Assembly (NCBI RefSeq): GCF_048564905.1
Contig: NC_133002.1
Coordinates: forward strand, 57,345,183-57,409,182
Direction of reading: 5' to 3'
From: Vicugna pacos
Lineage: Eukaryota > Chordata > Mammalia > Artiodactyla > Camelidae
DNA: 64,000 nt
The translations under genes and the position numbers were made by a program. Positions 25,000 through 36,100 of the stretch are shown here, piece after piece. The notes below the pieces were generated by a model that saw only the letters and a program-made list of their open reading frames with translations, made no database searches and was not told the DNA's origin. Numbering within the stretch: position 1 is the first letter of the stretch; every line of letters starts with the position of its first letter.

Positions 25000-27165
25000 G
25001 TTGCATGTCGGAAGCCTTGATTTGTTTTTTTTTTGTATATACTTGTCAAGCCTTGATTTGTTAAATGCTCTAATTTTCATTCATCTTCTTGGGAAATCCT
25101 TCCTTTGGTAACATACTTCCTTTGGTAAGAGCCCAGGAACCGGAAGTGGGCTTGACACCCCTGGGTCTCGGAGCAGCACAGGAAACCAGACAGTAAGGAA
25201 GGGAACACATCTGCCTCCATCTTTCCTAACAGGCAGCACGTGTAATACTGAACCCGCTGCCTTGGAACAGGGCTGGAGACACAACTGCGTCTGTAGTTAG
25301 TGCTCCCCTGTACAAAGCGCTGTGAACCCTTGGCTTGCCCGTGGTAGCCCTTTGAAACACACATTCTAGCAGCTTCTGGAAGTGTCTGCGGGAAGGTTGC
25401 TGTGGTGTGCGTCAGATGAGCTGTGGGGTCGGGATGGTTATAGGGGAGTTGGGAGGGAAAGGGGAAGAAGCTTCTATCCTCAGCCAGTCAGAAGCGCACA
25501 AGTTCAAGCTCAAGGCCAAATGTGTCCCGTGAAGCCAAGTATTAGAGGTTTTTGAATGGACCGCTTGCTGATTCCTCCTATCCCTACCCTTTGTCAGCCC
25601 AGGGGCAGGAGTCAGAGGGGACTGTTTTGCCTTTCTCTGCATCCTTCTACAGAGAAGGAGGCCTGGGGCCACCCTTGGGAAGGAGGAGGACACAGAAGGT
25701 GGTGGTGGTGATGGGGGGCGGGGGGAACGAGGACTCCCTGGCAGTTTGGGTTCCTGTGGTCTCAGTTGCTCAACTTCCTCTTCCCCATCAGCAGTTTGGA
25801 CACCTTCCACTGCCTTCTTGAGGCCCCTGTCTCCCTGCCCTGTGCGGTCACCACCCTTTGAGTCATCGTCAGCTGGACGGAAGTTTGGGGTTTACAATGG
25901 ACAGATGTGGGTTCGTGCAATTAACTTATCTCATCTTGCTATGTTGCGAAGAGCAGAGATAAACACGTGTACCTGGTGGGAGCTGAGGACATCAGAGCGT
26001 CAGTGATGTGCCAGCAAATTCACATCCCCGGTTTTTAAGCCTCCCGTGAAGGGAACAGAGTGAGGAGTAGGATTCCCATTTCACAGAAGGAGAAACTGAC
26101 TGAACAAGGATGCACAAGCGACGAGTGCAGCTCAGGACCGAGACATGAAGGCTGGACCCTCCCCCTGTGCTGTCCCTCAGTCAGAGGGGTCAGGGGTCCT
26201 CTGGAGGCCGGCTTCCCTCACCCACCCTCAGCCCTGCTCCCTGGAGGGAGCTCAGATTATTGCTTGTGACTTAGAAGAGACACTGGAGGCCAGTGCCGGG
26301 AGAAGGCACCTGCCAGCTTTGTGCTGGGGAGTCGGGAGCGGGTGTTGGTTGATGAGGCAGTGGATGCTGCCTCTGCTGCCCCTTCCAGGTGTGCAGACCG
26401 CTGGCCTCTGCTTGAACCTACGTTTCTGTTGAGACATAACTTAGATGACACGCTCACGTTTTGTGTGCTCGGCTCGATGGATTTCACATGCCTGCGCCAT
26501 TTTAAGCCCTATCCCTTCCTCTCCCTGGGGGTGGAGATTGGCAAGAGGACGAGAGAGACCTCGATGCCCTGGTCTTCTCTGGATCGATCTCCAGTTCTGG
26601 TTTCCCTTCTCTGGAAAGGGCAGTGGGCCTGGGGTGGTGGGGGCCCCGCGTGGTCCTTGCTTTCGTGAAGTCTTACGGTCTTTCCAGGAAAAGCAGGACC
26701 TGCAGTGACACCCCGGTATAGATGATCAAACACAGAAATAGGCATCGCGGGGCTTAAGAGGTGCAGGAGAGGGTCTCAGAGAGGCCAGGAGAAGGAGGGG
26801 CATCGTCTGAGGAGATGGCTTGAGTGGGGCCATGAAAGAGTGAGCAGAGGGCATGAAGGAAGCTGAGGATGAAGGAATGGCCTCCAGCAGCCATCCACAC
26901 CCCTCCCGCCTCCCCAGTCCCCATGACTGACACTGAGGAGCCCACCACCGTCTCTCTGGGTGGAGCCAGGAGCAGCCCCAGGGGGACGCTCCCCTGCTGA
27001 GCCCCCACGCCGCCCCCCTCCCAGCATGGGTGCCCCCGGGAGCTCTGCAGGCCCCCCGTTGGACCAGATCTGATTCCCGGCTCCTCCCTCCAGGCTGGAG
27101 AGAGTCTCTCCAGGTCCAGGCGCCTGTGAGGAGGGGCAGAGCCTGCATGAAGCAGTGAAGGAGGA
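25000..27165. other. Intergenic unique sequence
   Basis: No gene supported. Only short frames and a weak antisense MIR scrap (about 26060-26115). Confidence 0.55.
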
Positions 27166-27169
27166 TTAA

Positions 27170-27735
27170 CAAAATCCCCGCACTTAGGCTAATAGATTGC
27201 TTATTCTTATTCTTGCCCTTAAAACGGTCAGCTAACCTGACTGACCAGTTGCTACTCACCAGCTCCAGGCCCATTGTTAAAACTAAAGCCATTAATTTTA
27301 CTGTTTCTGCTTCAGTCTAGTAATCGAAAGTAACAATCAGGCTTGGTTTCTGAGTCATTCTCCAGGGAGAAGATCACAGAACTGTAACCTTACGAAACAG
27401 CCTGAATCACCAAGAAGACCACGCCTTGGGCGCTTATAAAGAGACGGGAAGAGCGGCAACCACTAGCCTCTGTAGACTTGGTCGCCTGGAGACAGCTTGA
27501 CGCCACTCTGAGTCTGATGAGAAGATAATTCTGTTGATTGTTATCCATGCCTTACCATTTGAGCTATGGCCACATAATCACCCTGCCCCATCCCCAAGGT
27601 GGGTTCACAGGTTTGAAGGCACCAGCCTGCTGTGAGTCCCCTTTGCCTGGCAAAGTAATAAAGATGCCTCTTTTCCTCCAAGCTCCAAGACCCTGTCTCT
27701 GAGTTATTTGGCTCGTCAGGGACGGGGGCCGATCT
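27170..27735 (+). repeat. Class I ERV-type LTR, fossil, apparently solo
   Basis: LTR architecture in + orientation. A U3-like part is followed by a TATA-like TTATAAAG near 27435. AATAAAGATGCC near 27658 is the polyadenylation signal. The end reads TTTGGCTCGTCAGGGAC near 27709-27725, resembling a gammaretroviral U5/primer-site border. No gag, pol or env remains beside it. Broken element; family assigned by layout only. Confidence 0.55.
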
Positions 27736-29980
27736 TTCGGCAACAGCAGCCAAGTCCCCTCGAGGAGCCCTCCGAGGGTCAGGGAAGGCTCTCAGGCCTC
27801 TGGCTGGGGCTGTCACCCATCTGCTCGCCCGCAGTTTCCTCTTCCGCCGTCTCCACCACAGCATGCCCAGCCCCAAGCTGGAGAGCACGTTACAGCCGTC
27901 ACATTGGGTGTGGCCCCGGGCTGTGGGACGCACGGGAACCTGGCTGATCTAGCTTCCTTGGCCCCTGGGGAGTCAGGCCATGCTGGGGTAGCTTCCCTGG
28001 AGATGGGCAGGAGGGTGAGGTGTGGGTATCCTGGTGGGGTCCTGCAGAGAGGCAGGCCAGGCCGGATCAGGCTGTGGATGCCCGTCTCACCAGGCTCCTG
28101 TGGAAGGGAAACCAGATGCTCCCAGCCATCTGTCTGCCCTTCCCCTGACTTCCTCTCACTTAGACCTAATCTCTTTGCCACGTGGATTCCACCATGAAAG
28201 CACCTGGAGTGAGGTAGGTGCTCAGTGGATGTCGGATGCCCCCACCACCCCCATCACCAGCTCACCCAGCTGTCAAGCCCCTCCTCTCGCTGCCAGCCAC
28301 AGGCACCCACTGCTTTCTGTGTCTCAGTCCAGCCTCCTGGCCTCTTGGGCACACTTGTCCTACAGCTGGTGAGACACTCCCTCCCTGAGGCCCTCTTGGC
28401 TTTCCTTTGAGCTCAGGAGGAGGAAGAGGCAGAGCTGATGGGGAGCCGCTGACCTCTGTGGGGAGAGGGCGGCTCTGCGATGTGCTGCCTCAGAGACCGA
28501 CATCCTGCCGAGAGGCCCCACAGCTCAACCATCCCCACATCTTTTCTGGGGCCCCTACAGTTCTCAGGACTCAGAGCTGCTGCAGCAAGTCTGCCCAGAC
28601 AGCCCCTACTTTTCCCCACTGGTCTCCGAGCACGTGCATCCCCACTGGGAAGAGGATCCCACACTGGTGAGAGGCTTTGCGGCTGCAGGACCCCCAGCCC
28701 AAGACGAGCAGGCTCAGGCCTGCAGCGGCAGGTTTCATCTTCCCCTACAGCATGGCTGATAGGGTTGTTAGTGCGAAAAGTGCCACTTCCTTAATTTTCT
28801 GTGTCACGTGGCAATTTTGCATCATTCTGTTTCTTGCTTAGGGTTTGTGGAGAGGCTGGGGCGAGCAGGATGGGTGGGGGAGATCGATTCCCCCGCCCTC
28901 TCCCCCCGCAGTTCAAGTGCTTCTCCATCTTCCCGAAGACAAGGTCGTCCCAGGGACTATTTGCACAGCGTACGTCTTCCTATTAAATCTTGTTTTCCCA
29001 CCAACTATCATTAGAGTAAAGATGTTGTCCCCTGGGGAAAAAGACTGGCTGAGGCTGCATTACCTCACAGGTAACTATTTTTGTAATTATGATGCGATTT
29101 ATCCCCTCAGATTAGCTATTATTATCGACACTTTACAGGAACTGAGGGTTTTGGTCACAGTCAGGCCAGTGGTACGTGGACGAGTCGCAGCCTCTCCTGC
29201 TTCTCAGTCTGGCGCACCCCCCTCCTCAACTTTGACACTCAAGACCGTGGCAATGGGTTTCAGTGGTTAAACTGAAAAATCAGCCTTCTGGAAACTTTAC
29301 AGTCAGGGCAGGAAGAGAAGGGCGTGCTGGGGGCTCCGGATGGTGGCCCTCGGAGTTAGTATCTGCAGGCTCTCAGGTGATGCATGCATCACAGGTTAGG
29401 ATGAATTTCCTGGACTCGCGTGGCCCTTCTGGGCGAGCCGGGGGCGCTCGTCCGGAGGAGTACGTGTGTCTGTGTATATTTAGAATCTGAATTCCACATG
29501 GATCAGGGAAGGGGGGTCCCTTGCTGAGTCTCACTCTGTGCTCAGCCCTGAGCTGGCACAGTCTGAGGACCTTTGGACCAAGTGGAGGATGTGTTTCCAA
29601 GACCGGAAACCACTCAGGGACTCTGGGGTCGTGCCGACGTGGGGGTCCGGGCCTTGATCGCAGCGCGGGGCGGGGGGGCTCCTGGAAAGGCTGCTCCCCA
29701 GTGCGGTCACACTGTGGGTGACACCCAGGGCCCTGGCTCCTCCCCTAGTGAGGGCCTTTCCCTCCTCCCTGACCACCCTGGTCACAGGGAAACAGAGGGA
29801 GTTACTAGAAGGGAACTTGGCCAAGTGGCTTTGGGGGAGGGGAGGGAGGGGAGGCGCACGGTGGGACTCGGGGAGGGGCTCCTCACTGGCTCTACCTGCA
29901 GAACCCGAGACTCGGCCGGGGGTGGGGGTCTCAGGCGCTGCTGCTGGCTCTGCCCACTCTGTGACCTCTGTCTTTGCCCC
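27736..29980. other. Intergenic sequence upstream of CD300A
   Basis: GC-rich unique sequence with a weak antisense MIR-like stretch (about 29075-29185). No supported exon. The CD300A promoter and 5' UTR should lie at its downstream end but I see no clear TATA box. Confidence 0.5.
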
Positions 29981-30109
29981 AGCTCCAGAAACAGAACCAA
30001 AACAGAGCTGAACAAAGAAGCCCGAAGCCGGAGGAAAAGCAGAAGTGGGAGTCCCGAGGCACGACCCGCCTTGAGGGGGACTGAAGCCTTGGGGGCAGCT
30101 GGGACCTTC

Positions 30110-30112
30110 ATG
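30110..30112 (+). promoter_or_regulatory. CD300A: Upstream out-of-frame ATG before the CD300A start
   Basis: An ATG at 30110 (CTTCATGC, weak context) precedes the CD300A ATG at 30121 (GAGAGATGG, good context) in a different frame and overlaps it. If it lies in the transcript it could reduce initiation or be bypassed by leaky scanning. Confidence 0.4.
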
Positions 30113-30120
30113 CTGGAGAG

Positions 30121-30181
30121 ATGGCCTGGAGGGACTGGCTCCTGTGTCTGCCCCCAGCCATGCTGCTTCTCTGGGTCCCAG
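30121..30181 (+). CDS. CD300A: CD300A exon 1, signal peptide
   Basis: Encodes MAWRDWLLCLPPAMLLLWVP plus the first base of a glycine codon; donor CCCAG|GTGAGG after 30181. The LLLLWVPG-like end matches the human signal peptide, but the front is longer. A second in-frame ATG at 30160 would leave too short a signal peptide, so I chose 30121. Confidence 0.85.
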
Positions 30182-33100
30182 GTGAGGGACTGCCCGGGGA
30201 GGGGGCAGGGGGGCAGGTGGGGGCGTATCAAGTAACTCAGAATGGGGTGTGCTCTGTCCACCACGGAAGATGGACAGACGCAGCGGCCGCATCCTCAGAC
30301 GGGCAGGAGTGAGGGTTGGTCTCCCCTTCTGCATCCACCTGACCTTGGATGAGCCACAGTGGGGCAAAGAGGTGGGCACAGAGGAGGGGCTTTGCAGGGA
30401 GGTTTCAGCTGAATTATCACAAGAAGAAGGAGGGCAAGAGGCAGGTTGCACCAGAGTGGGTGGCAGGGGGACTGCTGAGCGCACCTGGGACATGTGCTTT
30501 GACAAGAGGTGCCCTCCTGGCTCACGGGTTCCAGGAGGAAGAAGCGTGGGGACCAGGCAGGGCAGACCCTGGTCTCAGGGACATGGAGGTGAACGAACAG
30601 CCAGGGAGGCTCAAGGGGCCAGTCTCCAAGGAAGGGACATGCAGACTCCCGTGGGGGGAGGGGAGGTTGGGGAGGGAGAGCACCTGCAGGACCGGGAGGA
30701 GGAGACATGCTGGGGAGATTTCTCTCCAGCCCCTCTAGGAGCATTTACAGCATCTGTAGTCATGCTAGGTGTATTCACAGCATCTCTAATTCTTTTGGTT
30801 GTTTTGCCTATAAATCGCATCTTTTATTCCATTCTGTTTGCCTACTAGTTGTCTACAGAAAAGCTATGATTTTTGGTGTAATAATTTGGAAACTAGACAT
30901 CCCCTCACCCCTCATTCTTCTACCGACCTCTCAGGTGTCCTTGCGTGTTCACGGGATCTGCCCGCACGGAGGGTTTGCTGTTTCTCTGCTTTCTTCTCTC
31001 ATCGATCATGGGCTGGTTTGGCCAGAATGATGCCCAGGACCGAAATGGCAGTGGGCATTCCCGTCTTGTCCCCAGCTAGGCAGGCGTCCAGTGTTTCCAT
31101 TAAGCACGAAGAGGGCACCGGTTCACATTTTTAAAAACATCATTCGGTGTCGGATGCTTTTTCATTACCTGTCGAGACGATTACAGGCGTAGCTCGTTTT
31201 ACTGCGCTTTGGTTTATTAAGCTTCATAGATTCCACGTGTTTTACAAATTGAAGGTTTAATTGAAGGTTTGTGGCAGCCCCACGTCGAGCAAGTCTGTCG
31301 CTGCCATTTTTCCAACAGCATTTGCTCACTACGTCTCTCTGCCACATTTTGATAATTCTTGCAGTATTTCAAACTCTCCACCAGCAAAAAGGTATAACTC
31401 ACTGAAGGCTCAGATGATGGTTGTCATTTTTCAGAGATAAAGTAGTTTTTCATCAAATGATGTACATTGTTTTTAACGACATAATGCTGCTGCACACTTA
31501 CTAGACTGTAGTATGGTGTAGACATAACTTTTATATGAGAAACCAAAGAATTTGTGTGACTCGCCGATACTCCCTGGATTGCAGGGATCTGGAACCGAGC
31601 CTGCATTACCTCTGAAGTATGGCTGTTTTTTTTCTCCTTTGAGCTTTGAAAGTGGTGAATTCTGTTAAGAGATTTGGCCAGATTTTAGTCTTGCTATATT
31701 ACGCTGACTTCATGAGAAGAATTAGGGAGGTTTTTCCTATTTCTTTATTTTCTGCAAATGTTTAAATAAAATTAGGATTATCTGGTCCTTGAAGGTTTTG
31801 AGGAACTAACTTTGTGAAACTGTTTGGGTTTTGCTTAAAAAAGAAAAGGAAAAGAACTTCTTCTTTATTTTTTTCATTTCCTCCCAACTTTACTGAGAGA
31901 GAATTAACAAATAAAAACTGTGTTTAGGTAAGGTATACAACGTGATGTTTTGACACACATGTACGTTGTGAAATAATTACCACATCGCTTCACATAGTCA
32001 TCACCAGGAAAGGACTTTGTGTGTGTGTGTGTGTAGCGAAAGAGTTTAAAAGATTAATCTTAAAAAAAGAAAAACTACATCCCCAAGAATGGGAGATGGG
32101 CTGATCCGAGGGAGGGAAAGCCAGAAAGGACTCCTTGCTAACATTCATTGCTATTGGCCTACATTTGTAAAAAATCTATTTAAAAAATCTATTTTGGGTC
32201 AATATTGGTCATTAATGTTTTTCTAGGAAATCATCAGTTTTGTCCAAGTTTCCAGACTTATTTGTAGAGACTTGCAAATTATCCTGGCTAGTTTCCTTTT
32301 TAATTGCATATGTGTGTCTTTTTTTTTTTTTCTTGATTTGGTTAAACGCACGAGAATGTCTATTACACTGTTTGTTTCTCCCAAAAGAAAAATCAGCTTT
32401 TCAGTGTATATTCTAGTTCTGCCGTTTTCTGTTTCCTAATTCACTGATTTCTGTGCTGGCTTTCGTTTCTCTTCTCCTGGGTTGGGTCTGTGTGGGCTTG
32501 TTCCTCTCCCGACTCCCTGTGTTGGGTGATTCTCTCGCTTATCTGGGACTTAGTGGATGAGACTTTGCGATCCCTAAGTAAAACATTAGGACAATAGAGG
32601 AACATCTTGTTAGGAGAGACAGAGAGAGAAGGGGACAGACAGACCCAGAGGGAGAGACCGAGAGAGATAAGGAGAGACAGAGACACAGGGAGAAAGATGC
32701 AGGGAGAGAGACAGAGAGATAGAAACAGAGGGAGACAGAGAGATGGAGCAAAGGGAAGTCAGACCCTGGAGACGGATGGTTGGGTGTGTAGGTGGGGGTG
32801 GGGGGCACCTAAGACCAGGGAGGGGAGCCAAGAGCCAGGCAAAGAAACATGACAACATACAGTCAAGGAGAGGTGAGGACTAGAGTCGGGATGTGGGGAC
32901 CAGAAGCAGCATCTTGAATGAAGAAAAGCTGGGACAGACAGTTATCTATTAAGCACTTGGTACATGTCAATTTTAGTGATTTTTATGTTTCTAGAAAAAT
33001 CACACCTTCGTCCAGATTTACACATTCACCATAGAGAATTTCTGCAGAGGACCAGCTCTGATTCTTTGAATTTTGTCTATCTCTGTGCTTATTTTACCTT

Positions 33101-36100
33101 TTCATGTCTTAATTCAGCTAGACAGAGGATTATCTATTTTTATCAGATTGAATTTTCTGAGATTCCCACTTTCTTGGTCAAAAACAGCTGAATAGCAGCA
33201 ACTTCATACGGTTCAACCTAATATTATTTACCAGGCATTTAACGCCCATTATCTCTTTCCGCACCCTCAAATGTCATGTGAGGCTTATCAATCATCACCA
33301 TTTTATAAATGAGGTATCTGAAGCTCAGAGAGGTTAAGTAACTTGCCCCAGGACACACAGCTGACAAGTCACGAGCCACCGAGCATCTCAGGAAATGTCA
33401 CACCTGTGACAAGGCTACATAAGGTCTTCTCTGTAGGGCATCTGCACACCCAGGCCGGGAAAGGATGCCTGATGGGCCCCTGGGAGTGGGAGTGGTGGGA
33501 ACTCGCGGTGATCAGCTTTGGGCTGCTGTGGACTGAGAGCTGCACTGGGTGGGAGAGGTGCTCATGCCGAAATGTTTGTTGACAGCCTATGTGCTGCACA
33601 CTTGTAGACATTGCAGATTTAAGAAGGAGGCCCCTGTCTTCCTGGAGCTTACATTTGAGTATCTTCAAGTGATTTAAGAACCCAAAAAAGCAAGTAAAAT
33701 TAAAAGAATTCTTTCCTTTTTTTGTGTATATATATATATATATTTTATTGAATAGAATTCTAACTCTAGGAACAGAGAGCAAGCCACACCACCCCCTCCA
33801 CCAATCTAGGGGCCCGATCTGGGGGGCTGGCGAGGACCTGTACACACACAAACTGCGTGTAGGGGCAGGGGACAGGCCCTCTGCCTGGTGGCCAGCATTA
33901 ACCACACGCCCCACTCAGTCTCCCAGCTCAGTAGCTGAGAACCGCCTGGGAGAATAGCAGATGAAAAACTGAGAAAGAAAACATGAATTTTCTTGAAAAT
34001 TAAGTCTGCAGGAGCTGGGCAGACTGAAGTAAGCCCCAGGATGCAATGAAGGTTGTCATCAGTAAATTTGTGTGTGTGTGAATGATTTATTTTATCCACA
34101 AAATTTGCCGAGCGTGTGCAGTGTTTTTGTGACCTATTTAGCAGCCGTCTCCCTGCCGTGGTGTGTCTTCCCTTGGTGGGAACAGACTGGTGTGTGAGGC
34201 TTCTTCAGGTCTCTGAGATGCTCAGGGCTGTGGTGGCCCTCGGGGAGGGAGAGCTGGCTGCTTGGAGGCGAATTCTAACTGTCCTGACAAGTTTCCAGGT
34301 GGGGGTTTCCTGGACAGTGAGGGGTGGGAAAGGCAAGGAAAGGAGGTTGGGTCTGGAGGAAGGAGCTGCTGTGATCACAATCTGGGGGGTGCTGGAGGGA
34401 AGGGGAGGACACCCCAGGTGTGGTCTGGCTGACATGGGGGTGACTGATGTGAGATGGGGAACTTTGGGGGGTGACCCCCAGGGCGTCTCTGACCCAGGTC
34501 CACCTGATGAGGAGCCGGACTCGGCTGTGTTTTCCAGGCTGCTGGTCCCTGAGAGGCCCCCGCAGAGTGACGGGCGTCGTCGGGGGATCGCTGAGCGTGC
34601 AGTGTCGATATAAGAAGGAATTCATAGATCATATCAAATACTGGTGCAAATCCCCATATTTTTTACCGTGGAGCATAGTGAAGACCACAAAGTCAGAGAG
34701 AGAAGTAAGGAAGGACCGCGTGTCCATCAGGGACCATCCTGCAAACCTCACCTTCACAGTGACCTTGGAGAGCCTTAGAATGGACGATGCGGGAACATAC
34801 TGTTGTGGGATCGATAAATCATTTTCACGTGACCTCACCTCTGAGGTTGAGGTGTCTGTGTTCCCAGGTGAGCCCTGCACACCCACGCCCCCTGTACCAG
34901 CAACAGGGTCACCTGAAGAGCCAAGACAGAAATCAGATCAGAGGCTTGGAGCAAACTCTGTGTGTGAGAGAGAAAGAGAGAGAGTCAGGGAGCTGGCATC
35001 GCTCCTCAATCCGGAGCGATGGGCGGGGCGGGTACTAGCCAGGGGAAGGGGAGGCTGGGAGAGCAGCGTGCAAAGGAGAGAGAGGAGGGCGTTCTGCGGG
35101 CAGACCTGCACAGGGGAAGGTGCGGGGGTGCTGGGTAGTGAAGGTGCCCAGTACACAGCGAGCGCTGACAGGTGACCGTCCGATCTGCAGTTGAGACAGA
35201 TGTCTCTGACTGGCAGCTTGTGGCTATGGCTGGAGTCTGGGGGTGGAGGTGACTTTGGGGCTCTCAGGGGGACCCTAGCTTCATCAACAGGATGGAATCA
35301 GGACTGTTGGGGGCGGTGCCTGTCCCCTTTGGAAGTGCTCACTTGGCCCCTGGGAGGGGTCCTGGGGCCCCTTTCCAAGTAAGCATCTTGTATGAAATCA
35401 ACCAAAAAAGGTGTTGGTGAGTGATGGGAGAGTCAGAGAGAGACCTCTGGGTCTGATCTGTGTTTCTGCAACAGCATCAACACCAGCACCAATGTCAACC
35501 CCACCTACCACAACCAAGACCTCAACAACCACAACCAGGATGTCAGCTCTGTCATCCACCGCCCCGGCCACAGTGAGTGCCACTTACATTGCCAGCAGCC
35601 AGGAGGAATCCCAGCCCGTCCTGGACCAGAGGTAAGGTGCCTTAGTCCCCGTGTCCCAGAGGTGAGCCTCCTCCTCTGGCCAGGTGGTCCATCTGGGGTC
35701 GGCAGCCTGGTCCCTGTTGGCTGGGGGCCTCTGGTTCTCTTTGTACCCAGGCTGGAAGCAGGTCTGATCCCCTGACTGGGGTTGTTGGGGCCACGCTAGG
35801 CCTGCCCGGGGCTCCAAGAGAGGGCTCAGGCTGGGCACAGGCTGGGGAAGGGGGATGGAAGGAGAGTGGCCTACTAGGCACGGGCTAAACGCCCCACGTG
35901 ATGTCCCCATTTGTTCCTCACACCCTGTACCATTATTACCCTCATTTTATAGGCAAGTGAACGGAGAGGGTAAGGGCCATGTAGCTACCAGAGGCAGGCT
36001 GGGCTCCCAGCCCAAGTTTGTGTGATTCCAAAGTCGTGGGCTCTCTCGTCTAAACTCGTGATTCTTGACCCTTTTTTGGGGTCACAAAACCCCAGGAGAA

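Larger units (their letters stand above)
30182..34537 (+). other. CD300A: CD300A intron 1, filled with nested repeats
   Basis: Holds antisense L1 sequence interrupted by a Tigger element (31184-31625), a GA-rich simple repeat, a MIR and AT-rich sequence including (TA)n near 33726-33743. No extra V exon was found. Confidence 0.8.

Noticed and set aside
24583-25080. Minus-strand frame rich in Lys, Arg and Glu repeats
   Set aside because: It is translation of the CTTT/CCTT microsatellite.
30249-30848. 199-codon + strand frame in CD300A intron 1
   Set aside because: Its start lies after the exon 1 donor and the text runs into L1. No CD300 or other domain.
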